Shown here piece after piece: positions 10,173 through 20,940 of a stretch of 64,000 nucleotides of DNA (positions are counted from its first letter, which is position 1; every line of letters begins with the position of its first letter). This DNA is from Prorocentrum cordatum (lineage: Eukaryota; Sar; Dinophyceae; Prorocentrales; Prorocentraceae): assembly GCA_963575745.1 (NCBI GenBank), contig CAUYUJ010015294.1, positions 796,001 to 860,000 on the forward strand, in the 5' to 3' direction. The notes under the pieces were generated by a model. That model was not told where the DNA came from. It made no database searches and worked only from the letters and a program-made list of their open reading frames with translations. The position numbers and the translations under genes are program-made.

Positions 10173-10440
10173 CGTGCGTCCGTATATAATGGCCCGAGTC
10201 GTCTGCCACAGCCTCAGCCTGGGGATGCTCTCCTTGCACGGCGCGGGGGGTACATAGCACGACCGCGTCGTTGTCGGCGTCTACGTCGTCGACGTCGGCG
10301 TCGTCGGCGTCGGCGTCGGCGTCAGCGTCGTCGACGGCTTCGGCGTCGGCCTCGGCTTCGCCTGTGCCGAGATATGGGTTGTGCCCATGTCCTGCTTTGA
10401 AAGTGCCCTGCGCATGAGCCGTACACTGGCCACTGTATGT
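10173..10440. repeat. Partial block V interrupted by (GTCGGC)n hexamer
   Basis: The front of block V (10190-10255) is split from its continuation (10375-10430) by a run of GTCGTCGACGTCGGC-like triplets and hexamers at ~10269-10362. The minus-strand translation of the run is Asp/Ala/Val-rich low complexity. Confidence 0.7.
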
Positions 10441-11068
10441 TGCCTCCTCTCGAGGGTCGTTCGTATGAGCCGCGCCCTGGACACTGCGTCCCGGAGGACA
10501 GCTGGCGCGCTGGTTGCGCTGGGGGGGAAATCCCGCGGCTTCCGCAGCCTCCGCCGTGTCCGCCGCGACTTCCCCCTCCATTCCTCTGCCTTGCTGGCGC
10601 AGAGGACTGCTGTCGGACAGTTTGACCAGAGGGGGGTACTCCGCGGCTTCCGCAGCCTCCGCCGTCTCCGCAGTGACTTCCCGTTCCTTTGCCCTGGCCT
10701 GCTGGCGCAGCTGAAGGGGGGGGGGCGTTCGTGTGAGCTGTGCGCTGGTCACTGCAGGCAACCTCCTCTCGATTCCCCGCCGGGACACCATCGTCTGACC
10801 ACGATGTGTGTGGTGGTGCCGTGGCCTCTGCCTCAACCGCACGTCGATTCCCTTCTGGGACGTTGTCTTCAGTCGACGCAACGGGGGGAGGCGAGCTGCC
10901 GCTGCTGCTGCTGCTGCAGCAGCAGCTGCGGCAGCTGTAGTGCGGCCGACCACTATCAGGGGACGGAGGGCGAATCGGCGCGAAGAGGTTTCTCTCGACG
11001 AGCCGGCGTACGGCTTCGTTGTCCTGCGTCTGGGCGGCCGCTCTGTGGTCTCCCTGCAGCGCCCTCGC
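10441..11068. repeat. X-Y duplication blocks, copy 3
   Basis: The sequence repeats the X block (…GACAGTTTGACCAGAGGGGG…, twice-expanded, ~10530-10725) and Y block (~10765-10945, including a CTGCTGCTGCTGCTGCAGCA run). It differs from copies 1 and 2 by many substitutions. Confidence 0.7.
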
Positions 11069-11325
11069 ATAGTGGCCCGAGTCGTCTGCCTCAGCCTCAG
11101 CCTGGGGATGCTCTCCTTGCACGGCACGGGGGGGACGTGGCACAACCTGTGGGATGTGCCCATGTCGTGCTGCGAGAGTGCCCTGCGCAGTAGGAGGACG
11201 AGGAGAGGAGGAGGCGCAGCCGATAGCCGCAAGATCTGGTGAATTGAAGGAGGAGAGGGGATCGGCGATGTATCCTCGCGTGGGGCAGGTCGAGTCGTCT
11301 TGGGTGGCTCTTTCCTCGTAGGCTT
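11069..11325. repeat. Segmental duplication block V, copy 2
   Basis: A near-identical copy of 9915-10172, offset about 1150 bp. Confidence 0.85.
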
Positions 11326-11760
11326 AGGACCTTCTGTCACCACTCCCGGAGGACTGCTGGCGCGCTGGTTGCACTGCGGGGGAAATTCCGCGGCTTCCAC
11401 AGCGTCCGCCGTCTCCGCCGTGACTTCCCCTTCCATTCCTCTGCCTTGCTGCCTTGCTGGTACAGAGGACTGCTGACGGACAGTTCGACCAGAGGGGGGG
11501 TACTCCGCAGCTTCCGCAGCCTCCACCGTCTCCGCAGTGGTTTCCCGTTCCTTTCCTCTGGCCTGCTGGCACAGCTGAAGGGGGGAACGTTCGCGTGAGC
11601 TGTGCACTGGTCACTGCAAGCAACCTCCTCTCGATTCCCCACTGGGGCGCCATCGTCTGACCATGATGTGGGGAGTGGTATCGTGGCCTTTGCCCCAACC
11701 GCACATCGGCACGGGGATACTTTTTGATTCGCGGCCCGCAAGGAAAAGTCCAGAGGAACG
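11326..11760. repeat. X-Y blocks copy 4 ending in the GATACTTTTT motif
   Basis: The X block (~11440-11580) and the first half of Y (~11628-11700) are followed directly by the dispersed GGCACGGGGATACTTTTTG block at 11707-11757. The break inside Y at this motif suggests that the motif marks an insertion or recombination end. Confidence 0.65.
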
Positions 11761-12125
11761 AAGCTGGGACACAGCGCGCGGGAAGCAGATACTTAACGGC
11801 GCAGCACTGAACCGGCCGAGAAGCAGCTGAGCGTGCCAGCAGCAAAAGAAACGCTGAGCATCTGCCAGCGATAAGGCCACTAACCGGCCGCTGAACGTGT
11901 ACCAGCGAGGGGGGGGAGCTCGGCACGGGGAAACGCGAAGCGCGAAGAATTTTCCTAGGAGCCGGCGATTATCTGTGTCTGTGAGTTTGTTTCCCTCCTG
12001 CTACACCGCGTCGGCTGTACCTCCCCAAAACCCCGTGCGCAGCCAGACCCTCGCCGCCCCTCACGCTGGAAGACGCGCGCCGGCCTTCGCTCTGGAGCGC
12101 AGGCCGTTCACTGCCATGTTGGACT
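11761..12125. other. Unassigned DNA
   Basis: No gene, RNA or repeat recognised. Confidence 0.4.
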
Positions 12126-12126
12126 C

Positions 12127-12193
<67 letters not shown>

Positions 12194-13422
12194 TGCGTGA
12201 ACGCGTGGGTGCGTGCGTGCGCGCGCGCGCGTGTGTGCGTGTGTGGGTGCGCGCGTGTGTGCAGGTGTGTGACTGGATGTGCGTGTGTGTGTGAGTGTGC
12301 GCGTGCGTGCGTGCGTGCGTGCGTGCGCGCGCGTGCGTGCGCGCGCGTGTTTGTGTGTGTGCGTGTGCGTGTGTGTCTGTGTGTGTGAGTGTGCGCGTGC
12401 GTGCGTGCGTGCGCGAGTGCGCAGTGTGTGCGCGTGTGTGTGTGTGTGTGTGAGTATGTGTGTGCGTGTGCGTGTGCGTGTGCGTGTGCCTGTGTGCGTG
12501 CGTGCGCGCGTGCGTGCGTGTGCATGTGTACGTGTGTGTGTGTTTGTGTAAAGTGTGAGTGTGTGTGTGTGTGCGTGTGTGACTGTGTGCGTTTGTGTGC
12601 GTGTGTGTGTGTGCGCGTGTGTGTGTGTATGTGTATGTGCGTGCGTGCGTGCGCGCGTGCGTGCGTACATTCGTGCGCGTATGTGTGTATGTGTGTTTGC
12701 GTGTATGCGTGTGTGTGTTTGTGTGTGTGTCTGTAATTACGTGCGTGCGTACGTGCTTGCGTGAGTGCGTGCGTGCGTGCGTGCGTGCGCTCGTGCGTGC
12801 GCGTGTGTGCCTGTGTGTGCGTGCGTGTGTGTGTGTGTGTGTGTGTGTATGTGTTTGCGTGCGTGTGTGTGTGTGTGTGTGCGTGTGGGTGTGCGTGTGT
12901 GCCTGCGTGCGTGCGTACATTCGAGCGCGTGTATGTGTGTGTGTGCGTGCGTGCGCGCGTGCGTGCGTGCGTGCGTGCGCGTTTGTGTGTGTGTGTGTGT
13001 CTGTGTGTGAGCGTGCGTGCGTGCGCGTGTGTGTCTGAGCGTGTTTGTGTAAGTGTGTGTGCGGGTGTATGCGTGTGTGTGTGTGTGTGAATGCGTGCGT
13101 GCGTGCGTGCGTGCGCGCGTGTGTGTGTGTGTGTGAGTGTTTGTTTGAGCGTGTGTGTGTGTGTGCGTGTGCGTGCGTGCGTGCGTGCGTGCGTGGGTGC
13201 GGGAGTGCGTGCGTGCGTGCGTGCGTGCGTACGTGCGTGCGTGCGTGCGCGCGCGCGCGTGTGTGTGTGTGTGTGTGTTTGCGTGCGTGTGTGTGTGTGT
13301 GTGCGTGTGTGTGCGTGCGTGCGTGCGTACGTGTTTGCGTGCGTGCGCGCGTGCGTGCGTGTGCCTGTGTGTGTGTATGTGTGTGTGTGCAGGTGTGCGT
13401 GCGTGTGTGTGTGTGTGTGTGT
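12126..13422. repeat. Long (GT)n / (GCGT)n compound microsatellite
   Basis: About 1.3 kb made almost only of TG dinucleotides and TGCG tetranucleotides. The purest GT run is ~12126-12190. All frames are open (Cys/Val/Arg or His/Thr/Arg repeats), which are not proteins. Confidence 0.97.
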
Positions 13423-13766
13423 CCAAGGGTCGTAGCGTAATTAGACCGGCCCGCGCGCACCGTAGAACGGACGTGATATGCAATGCGCAACCACCGCGTC
13501 GGCACGCCCCTTGCTGGTTTGGCCACCAGTGAGCTGAAACGCGGTGCTCCCGTCAGTGGCGTGTCCTGATGAGGACGGAAGCTGGTAAAACAGAAATTGA
13601 CGTACCTGTACTTCGACTGTGTAGCACAGGGTCCATCGTCGGCGACACCATGGGGGCCATGGTATCGTGGACACCATCGGCTACTTCAACATCGAATCTG
13701 ATAACCTTCCTTACAACTCGCTTAATAAAGGTCTCAGGGTGACTGGTGGTCTCTTGACCTGGCAAG
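13423..13766. other. Unassigned DNA between microsatellites
   Basis: A minus-strand frame through here reads a plausible protein-like stretch (ETFIKRVVRKVIRFDVEVAD near 13660-13725), but it runs into the microsatellite and has no recognisable domain. Confidence 0.3.
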
Positions 13767-13812
13767 TGTGTGTGTGTGTGTCTGTGTGCAGGGGCGTGCG
13801 GGGGCGTACGTA

Positions 13813-13843
<31 letters not shown>

Positions 13844-13845
13844 GC

Positions 13846-13896
<51 letters not shown>

Positions 13897-13907
13897 TGTG
13901 TGTGTGT
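13767..13907. repeat. (GT)n / (GCGT)n microsatellite
   Basis: A second run of the same compound GT/GCGT motif. Confidence 0.95.
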
Positions 13908-14194
13908 CGCTCCCTCGGGCGAAAGAATGGCAAGACCGTCCAGCCTCCGCTCGCGCAGCGCAGCTGGCGGCAGGCGATCCCTCCTGGAAGGCCACCCCGC
14001 ACTGGCACTGCTGCGGTTCCGTTGCGCCTCCTTCTCCTCCCACCCCTGCCGGAAGGAGACCAGTCGAGACAACGACGGCCGTCCCGCCTGGCCCACATCC
14101 GCTCCAAATGGGTTCCCAGACCCCTCCCAGGGTCCATCCTGACCCGCTTTCCGACACGGATCTGGCCGTGGCACTGCCAAGCGCTCCCAGGCGA

Positions 14195-14545
14195 GGCGCT
14201 CGCAGGCGCCCCTAGGAGGGCCCAGACGCCCACAGGCGCTCCCAGGCGCTCCCAGGAGGGTCGGAGGTGCTTTAAGTCCAGGCGCGTCCAGGCGCTCAGC
14301 CTCCAGGGGCCCAACGAAAACGAAGAGCGCCAAGGAGGGTCGCCGTGGTCCCGACTGGCCCTCCATCGAGATTCGCCCCCCTCGCGAGCCCAAAATGGAC
14401 GACCTCGACCGCGTCGCTGAACCAAACGCACGCGCTTTGCGACGCGCAGCCAACCGTGGCGGTGAGAACCCTCCAGAAGGCCCGACGGGACGAAAAACGC
14501 CACGGAGGGCCGCCGCGGTCTCGAGTGGCCCTCCTCCGACCCCGG
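14195..14545. repeat. Short direct repeats (CAGGCGCTCCCAGG and a ~170-bp duplication)
   Basis: Between 14195 and 14290 CAGGCGCTC-like 10-mers recur. The segment ~14307-14360 (ACGAAAACGAAGAGCGCC… TGGCCCTCC) is repeated in shortened form at ~14489-14537. Nothing else recognisable lies between 13908 and 15580. Confidence 0.5.
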
Positions 14546-15584
14546 TCGCTGTCCTGCGAGCTCGACGCGCACTGCGTGGCCGCACGCTCAGCAGGTTAGC
14601 TCCCCTCTGCGCGGCAGGCCTTGGGGGTCCCAGAACTGTGGTGACGTACCGCGCGGTGACCTCGGAATCCTGGAAGACCTCCCTGCACGGCCCCCGAATC
14701 TCCGACGATACGATACGTTCCATCCTGGCGAAATTCCTCGATTTCGGCCTCCGGGTCGCTATCGGGCCTCAAGACACGCAACAAGTGATCCAGGGCGCAG
14801 AACTACACTCCCGGAAGGGGTCTTGTCTGGGCCTCTGGGGCCGCGGATCGAACAGAATCCCTCCGGAAGATGCCAGGGTCCGTCACCACATGGTCTTGAG
14901 ACCTCGGAGGCCGCGGTCACCCGAGAGGTCCTCGGAGAACGGCCCGAGTCCAAAGACCGCGCGGTGACCCTGGATCCCCACCGATTCACCACACGGCGTG
15001 GTCATCACACCGTTTGGGGTCCCCCGAAGGTCCCCTGAGATCCGACGGCGCGACAACATTCCAACACTGTATATAGACAATCAGTACCGGAGCCCTAGAC
15101 CCCATCTATCTGCGCCACTCTTTCAGCCAGATCGAACTGTGAGTCCAATTGGGGCGACCGCGTGGTTGCTAAGAGGATGGGGGGGCTGATCGGCGGGCGC
15201 CAAGGTGGTTACGTATCTGGCATCTGGCCCAACTCGGCTTATAAGCGCGATATGCATGCCCCTGATGGCTTAAAGGGATTGGACAACTCCGCTAAGTCGG
15301 CGGATACAGTTTTAGAGTGAGGGGGCCGAACGTTCACTGTCCCTGGGTGCGTGGCTGATGTGGGACAACGTGGCTCGTATTTTTGACCTCTCACTTCTGA
15401 AGAACGCTTATTGATGATCCCCCTCCGGCGCGCATGGTGTGTTACCAATAAAAGTGCCCTTCCTGGGGCTCACACCCGTTGCTTTTATCAAGGAAAGTCT
15501 TGAGGGTCAAATTGGGCCCCATGATCCCCCGAGCTACGGGCTACAACAACAACTATTTCCGCCTAGTACTCTCGCACAATGTAT

Positions 15585-15780
15585 TCCGAAACCGCGCTGT
15601 CGCGCGGCACTTCCTCCGAGTGTGTGCAGGAATCGCGCTCTCGCGTGGGACTTCCTTCTTAGAAAGGTACTCCAACATCGCCGCGCCAGCGACACTCAGG
15701 AATCACGCTCTCGCTGTGGTTTTTCTCACGATTCACTTGGGAATCGCGTTATCGCTCGAGACTTCCTCGCGATTCATACA
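15585..15780 (+). repeat. Degenerate minisatellite GAATCGCGCTCTCGC
   Basis: Related 15-mers (AAACCGCGCTGTCGC, GAATCGCGCTCTCGC, GAATCACGCTCTCGC, GAATCGCGTTATCGC), each followed by a GGACTTCCT-like phrase, occur at roughly 15589, 15631, 15701 and 15742. Confidence 0.6.
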
Positions 15781-16104
15781 AGACTCACGCTTCAGCAACC
15801 CGCCTGCTCGACATGGCCGCCTGGGCCCGCCTTCCCCACCCGCCCGCTATGAGTCTGCCCGCCCTGTCTGCCTGTCTGGTTATACCACGTGTTTTCTGCT
15901 CCTACCCCCCCTCCTGTTAGTTTCTCTCGTGTTCCATCCTTCTCCCTCCTCCTTTCATCCGTCCTCTCTTCCCCTGCTTTAGGGGCTGTACTACATGCAC
16001 GTGGCAGGTAAGGAAGAGATACCTCCCAAGGGGGTGAGATCGAAGACGACGCGGGCGTGTACCAAGGGTGCGGGATGTAAGGAGGAGCGAACAGTCTTAA
16101 CAAG

Positions 16105-16440
16105 TTGGTTGTTGTTGCTGCTGTCGTTGTTGCTGCTGCTGTTGGTTTTGTTGTTATTGCTGCTGTTGTGGCCCTGGTTGTTGATGTAGTTGCTGCTGCT
16201 GATGTTGTCGTTGGTGCGTATGTTGGTGTTGCTGCTGCTGTTGTTACTGTGGTTGAGGTGTGTGTGTGTGTGTGCTGTAGTTGTTGGTTTTGTTGATGGT
16301 GTTGTTGCTGTTAATGTGGCTGTTGTTGGTGTTGTTAGTGTTGTCGTTGTTGTTGTTGGTGTTGTATGTGTTACTTGTGTTGTTGTTGCTGTTGTGTGTG
16401 ATGCTGTTGTTGTTGTTAATCGTATTGTCGTTTGTGGTTG
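16105..16440. repeat. (TTG/GCT)n trinucleotide repeat
   Basis: GTT, GTTGCT and TGTTGTTG dominate about 335 bases. Frames through it encode Val/Leu or Thr/Asn runs and are not considered genes. Confidence 0.9.
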
Positions 16441-17011
16441 TCGTCGTCCTCGCCCGGGACCCCCCAAATCACCCCGCGAGCCATCCGCGACGCCCCATCA
16501 CTCTTGACCGCAACTGCGCGGTGCTACGTGCTATAGCACTGTTGTTAGGTAGCAGGGGTTACGTCGACCCCTATCCCAGGCGTCGTGGGGTCTTCGAGTG
16601 GACAAGAGATTTGGGGCCCAACCCTGGGATACACGATGGGGGGGGCGTCCATCCTCGATAGGGGTGCTTCCGAATAGCCCCCTTAGGGCGTATCCCACGG
16701 TGTCCCGTTCTTTTTTCCGAGCGGCCTCATTTTTCGTCGAAAAGGTCGGGGAGGGAAGAGCAAACACCGTCTGCGATTAGGCGGACCGGGGGGGGGGGGC
16801 GCCCTGAAGGTCTCACGAGGTCAAGCGTCGGGCTGCCGCCGCTCCGCCGCCGCCTCCGCCGCCGCCTCCCCCCTCCGCTGCCGCCTGCACTGCACTGCCG
16901 CGCCCCTGCTGCGGCCCCGCCTCCCGTTGAGGCCTCTGCCCTCTCCTGATGCCCGTGCCATGGCAGCATGCGTGGCCGGGGAAGCCAGGACGAGGATAAC
17001 ATCGGCTTCGA
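16441..17011. other. Unassigned DNA
   Basis: It contains a poly-G run (~16789-16799) and a CCGCCGCCTCC-rich patch (~16830-16880). No supported gene. Confidence 0.4.
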
Positions 17012-17152
17012 ATAAATCGAGAATCTCTGAGATCTGGCGGATCTCGAGGAAGTCTCGGGCGCCGCGGCCTTCTCAGAGCGTTCCAGAACGCTCTGAGAGC
17101 GTTCCGGAACGCTCTGGAACGGATTCATCCTCGTCCTAGCCCCGTCCGATTT
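17012..17152 (+). repeat. Dispersed repeat with AGCGTTCCGGAACGCT palindrome (copy 1)
   Basis: This ~140-bp block (ATAAATCGAGAATCTC … CCCCGTCCG) has a second copy at 62764-62911. It contains nested palindromes of the type GCGTTCCGGAACGC, with several AACGCTCTG units. Its position next to unassigned DNA at both sites suggests a small dispersed element. Confidence 0.7.
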
Positions 17153-17639
17153 GGGCCTGATCTGGACTGGACTTGGAACACACTTGGGACCCGAGCTGGA
17201 CCGGATTCGCACTTCCACCCAGGGGGGCGAGAAGGAAGAGCAGGGGGAGGAGCAACAGGAAGGGCGGGAAGGAGCAGGAGGAAGGGCCAAAGCCGGCCCA
17301 AAGGCAGGAGAAGCTGATTTTCGTGTCACCGCCGCCCACGGCTCCCAGGAACAGAGATCGGGCCGTCTCTGTGCCTCCGCCTCGTGGGAAAGGGAACCAA
17401 CGGAAGGCGTGTTGTGCAAGCGCGCTCCACTACTCGCAAAGTACCTACTCGCAAATGGCCTGGATCCGCCGCGGTGGGTTTACGATATATTACAATAAAG
17501 AAAATAAGTTTATTTGTTTCAGACGTTTGCGAGAAGGACTCTTGCGAGAAGTGGAACGCGCTTGGTGATGTGTGGCTGGGGGCCCTTGCCAGGCCCCGGG
17601 ATCGTCGACGAACGGCACGGGGCGAAACACTGGTCCTGC

Positions 17640-17880
17640 GGAATGGGTCGAGACATCCAGAGACCGACGTTCTGAAAAAATCCAGACGTCGAGGTCTGGA
17701 AAGGCTTCCCCCATCTTCCTGCGGCATTTCTCGAGCCGGATCGATCTTCTGCGAGGGTTCCAGGGCATGGAGCCAGGCGAAGACGCCCGGCTCGAATAAG
17801 GAGACACCCAGGGAATGGGTCGAGACATCCCTGGGCTTCACGCACGGAAAAAAACAGAGACGTCGGACGTCTGCAGCGTG
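17640..17880 (+). repeat. Direct repeat GAATGGGTCGAGACATCC, ~172 bp apart
   Basis: The 18-mer occurs at ~17641 and ~17814, each followed by a segment with GACGT and AAAAAA. The rest of 17153-18117 shows no supported gene. Confidence 0.6.
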
Positions 17881-18117
17881 CGCCGCGCGCGCGCGGTCTC
17901 CCTTCAGAGGTGGGCGCGCGCGGCGCAGCGGGAGGGAAGGGGCGGACACGGTAGGACTGCAGCACGGCGCCACTTTGCACCTCGAGGAACGACGGCAGGC
18001 CTTTTAGTTTGGGGCGGGGAGCGAGCAATTGAATAATCGATCTGGGGACCTTCCTGGAAGCACTCGTTCCACTCATGCGTCGATGCTGCGTCGGACGTCC
18101 ATCGACTTGAGCAGAGC

Positions 18118-18275
18118 TCGAGTCGGACTTGAGTCGAGCTGGGGTCGAGCTGGAGTTGAGCCAGAGTCGAACTAGAGCCGAGCAGATCCGTTTAGCGGGC
18201 CCCAACAGAGCAAACAAGCAAGCAAGCAGGCAAGCAGGCAAGCAAGCGAGCAAACAAGCAAGCAAGCAAACAATC
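18118..18275 (+). repeat. GAGTCGAGCTG minisatellite then (CAAG)n
   Basis: Degenerate 11-12-mers (GAGCAGAGCTC, GAGTCGAGCTGG) fill ~18118-18190. CAAG/CAGG tetranucleotides fill ~18208-18275. Confidence 0.75.
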
Positions 18276-18640
18276 AAGGAATACAACAAATCCTAGCAAG
18301 GTGGACCGCTGGGGGCAGGACTACACACGATGCGTTTCCCGAACAAGCTACAACAGAGGGGTATATATATGTGTATAGATATATTGTTCTACGTGTTTGT
18401 CGCCCACGGCGCAGAAAGGTCCCAGGACGGTCCCAGAGAGATCCCCCAGGCAGACATCTGACAGGTGGATTGCTGGCTTCCCCCCACAAGAGCCGCGACA
18501 CGTCCACCTCCTGTTCCCGGTCGCGGTGCCCGGCAGAGGCCTCGCCGGATAAAAGGAAGGGGTGGGGTCGGCGGTCGTCGGGCCCTGTCCTCCTGCTCCC
18601 GGCTCTCCTCTTCCTTCATCCCGTCTCTCCATGCGTGATC

Positions 18641-18880
18641 CTCCTCTTCGTCTCCTCTTCCACTAACAGCCATTGTTCCTCCTTCTCCTCCGCCTCCCCT
18701 TCCTCCTCATACCCTTCTTCATCATCATTCGCAGCATCAGCATCACCATGAGCATCATATTGATCAGGATCGTCATCATCAGCGCCATACTCATCCTCAT
18801 CATCAACAACACCATGACCATCACCACCATCATCTTCATCATCGTCACCTCAACTTCCCCCAACACCACCAACAGCAAGA
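18641..18880. repeat. TCC to CAT/ATC compound microsatellite
   Basis: Pyrimidine triplets pass into CATCAT/ATCACC triplets. Flanking sequence has no recognisable gene. Confidence 0.85.
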
Positions 18881-18924
18881 TCACCACCATCATCACAATT
18901 TACACGAACGCACCCTTAGCATTA

Positions 18925-19330
18925 TCATGTGGCTCTGTTCTTTCGACGCCGCCAGAGAAAACGTTCATATCCGATACACTGCGGGGGCTGAGAGCCTGAC
19001 AGAGATATCACACAGACCGGAAGCATTCGAAGGGTCCCAATCAGGATCCCCCCCCCGCTTTGCTGAGCAGGAGGGTGACATGGGTAGGCTTGGGGATAGC
19101 TGGAACAACTTGAGCGATCGTGTCTGAACGATGGCGATAGGACGGCGGTGCTCCCAAACCGCAGACAACATTCCCAAGCAAGCACATCCATGTGGCTCTG
19201 CTCCTTCTACGCCGCCAGCAAAGACGCTCATATCCGATAACACTACAAGGGCTGCGAGCTGGACGGCGATATCACACAGATCGGAGGCACTCGAAAGGTC
19301 CCAATCAGAACCCCCAATCCCGAACTTTTA
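18925..19330 (+). repeat. Tandem duplication, period ~262 bp
   Basis: ATGTGGCTCTGTTCTTTCGA at 18927 and ATGTGGCTCTGCTCCTTCTA at 19189 start two related ~125-130-bp segments that both end near GGTCCCAATCAGAACCC-type sequence. Between them lies a ~90-bp block (19104-19190) that is also found at 31203-31300. Confidence 0.8.
19104..19190 (+). repeat. Dispersed ~90-bp repeat (copy 1 of 2)
   Basis: ACTTGAGCGATCGTGTC … CAAGCACATCCATG matches 31203-31300 with a handful of changes. At 31.2 kb the block follows the A-rich tract. Confidence 0.8.
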
Positions 19331-19745
19331 AAACTGGCCTCTGGCCTACGCGAAGCGACTAACAGCAGATCGCAGACATGTTCGCCGAAGGGTTGCGGAT
19401 ATGGCTGTGCAGCCAGCGATTTCAATTTGTTTCCCAATCGCATTTTTGTTCCTACAAGTTGTCAATGCTTCTTGTTAGTTGCGGAACACCTAACTCTGCT
19501 CATGACACACTTCTTGACACCCCCGAGCTCGGGACATCTAGAGGCGAGCAGGGGCGTGTGTTTTTCTGCCACGGGGTGCCATGCTGACAAAAACTAGCTG
19601 CGTACATTTCAGCACCGAGACGTCTCAACGAGTTAAACGGGCGAGTCAACCAAAGTCTGGAGGTCATCCGATTTTGGGCGACCACGCGAATGCCAGCGAG
19701 GGCGCACGAACGAGCGAGCAAGGCCGAGGCGCGCATGGGCGCATT
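19331..19745. other. Unassigned DNA
   Basis: Lower-GC stretch without recognised features; it borders the 3' end of the DIRS-like element. Confidence 0.4.
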
Positions 19746-20064
19746 GCCTAGGCGGACCTTCGCAGAATCTTTGTCACAGAGGCCGGGGATGCCAAGCAGC
19801 CTGGGCCCCGAATCTCGGAGGGGGGCGGGGCCAGCCCCCCCTCCGAGCTCTGGGCAAGGAAGTGCCTGGGGCCCCCGGCCAGACGGGGCGACAGGCCGGC
19901 GCGGTGGCAAGCTCGAGGAGGGCCTTCCAGGCCATGGGTCTGGGGATGTCCTGGTTCGGAGCGTGGGCGACGTTGAGGGTGTAGACGAGATGGCCCCTCT
20001 TCGTGAGCATGAGCGAGAGGCGTATGCACCCGGCGAAGACCTCGATGCAATGGCCCCGCCCGCC

Positions 20065-20940
20065 TCAGGATGCCAGGCGGCGGCTCAGCGATGCCGCGAG
20101 GGCGGCTGGGAGCGACCTCGCGGCGGCCAGCGCCGCCTTCATCGCGGCTTGCGGCAGGTGGGCCTCCTCGCACTGGAGACGCGACGCCGCCTCGCGGGGT
20201 TTCACCGAGGCGTCGGCGCTCCAGCGCCCTCGATGCTTGATCTCCAGCGGGGTCCTCAGATCGCCCCTCCTGTCCTCGGACGGCCCGCCGCGCCTCATCT
20301 GGCACAGGGCGCGCAGCTTCTCCGCCCCGAGGTGGAGCTGGGCCGCCCGGAACAGCGCGGCGAACCAGATCATCGTGAGGGGGGGGGGTCCGCTGGTTGG
20401 TTTGGTTGCAAGCCTCACGGCCTCGCCGATGAAGAGCCTCCTCGGATGGTCGATCGGCGGGCTCTCGTTCGTCGCCGTGGTCTTCGAGGCATGCCACCTC
20501 TCCTCTGGGTGGAGGTTGGGCGCGGCGAAGGTCGAGGCGGGGGCCAGCGGCGCCGGCGCGTGGGACACCTGCAGGTTCAGCCCCAGCGAGGGCTTCAGGT
20601 AGCACGCGAAGCAAAGCACCACCAGCAGCGCGCCAACGGCGCGCCCCAGTCGACCATCACCTGCGCCACCGCGACCGCCACGAGCCATGGCATCGGCGGC
20701 CGCGTGACCGCTGGCCCCAGGCGCGACCAGGCATGGAGGGCCCGGCAGGTGCGCGGGAGAGATGCCCCCCCTGTACCCGCCGATGGGCATGTCGCCTGCC
20801 GGGCCGCGTAGAGCACCTGCCCCGCGGAACGGTCGTCGCCGTCGGTGAGCAGCTCTTGCACCAGCTCGGGCATCGCGACGTCGGCCGACTCCGGCGAGTT
20901 CACCTGCAAGCCCCGGTGGAAGCAAAATGTGCTCAACCTG
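20065..20940 (-). pseudogene. Tyrosine recombinase of the DIRS-like element, frameshifted
   Basis: The N-terminal half is read at ~20936-20640 (PELVQELLTDGDD, QVLYAARQATCPSAG, LPRTCRALHAWSRLGP). The C-terminal half is in the next frame from ~20640 (LLVVLCFACYLKPSLGL, NLHPEERWHASKT, MRRGGPSEDR, KHRGRWSADASVKPREA). The order and motifs fit the C-terminal domain of a tyrosine recombinase. The expected catalytic positions appear altered: Lys in CYLKP where Arg is usual, Arg in MRRGG where His is usual, and Arg-Glu where the active Tyr-Glu is expected. With the frameshift this copy is almost certainly inactive. The expected residues come from my recollection of the family, not from an alignment. 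Confidence 0.65.

Noticed and set aside
12108-13526. A 472-residue minus-strand frame and several plus-strand frames over the GT/GCGT microsatellite
   Set aside because: They translate to His/Thr/Ala/Arg or Cys/Val/Arg repeats only; a TG/TGCG repeat contains no stop codons in these frames.
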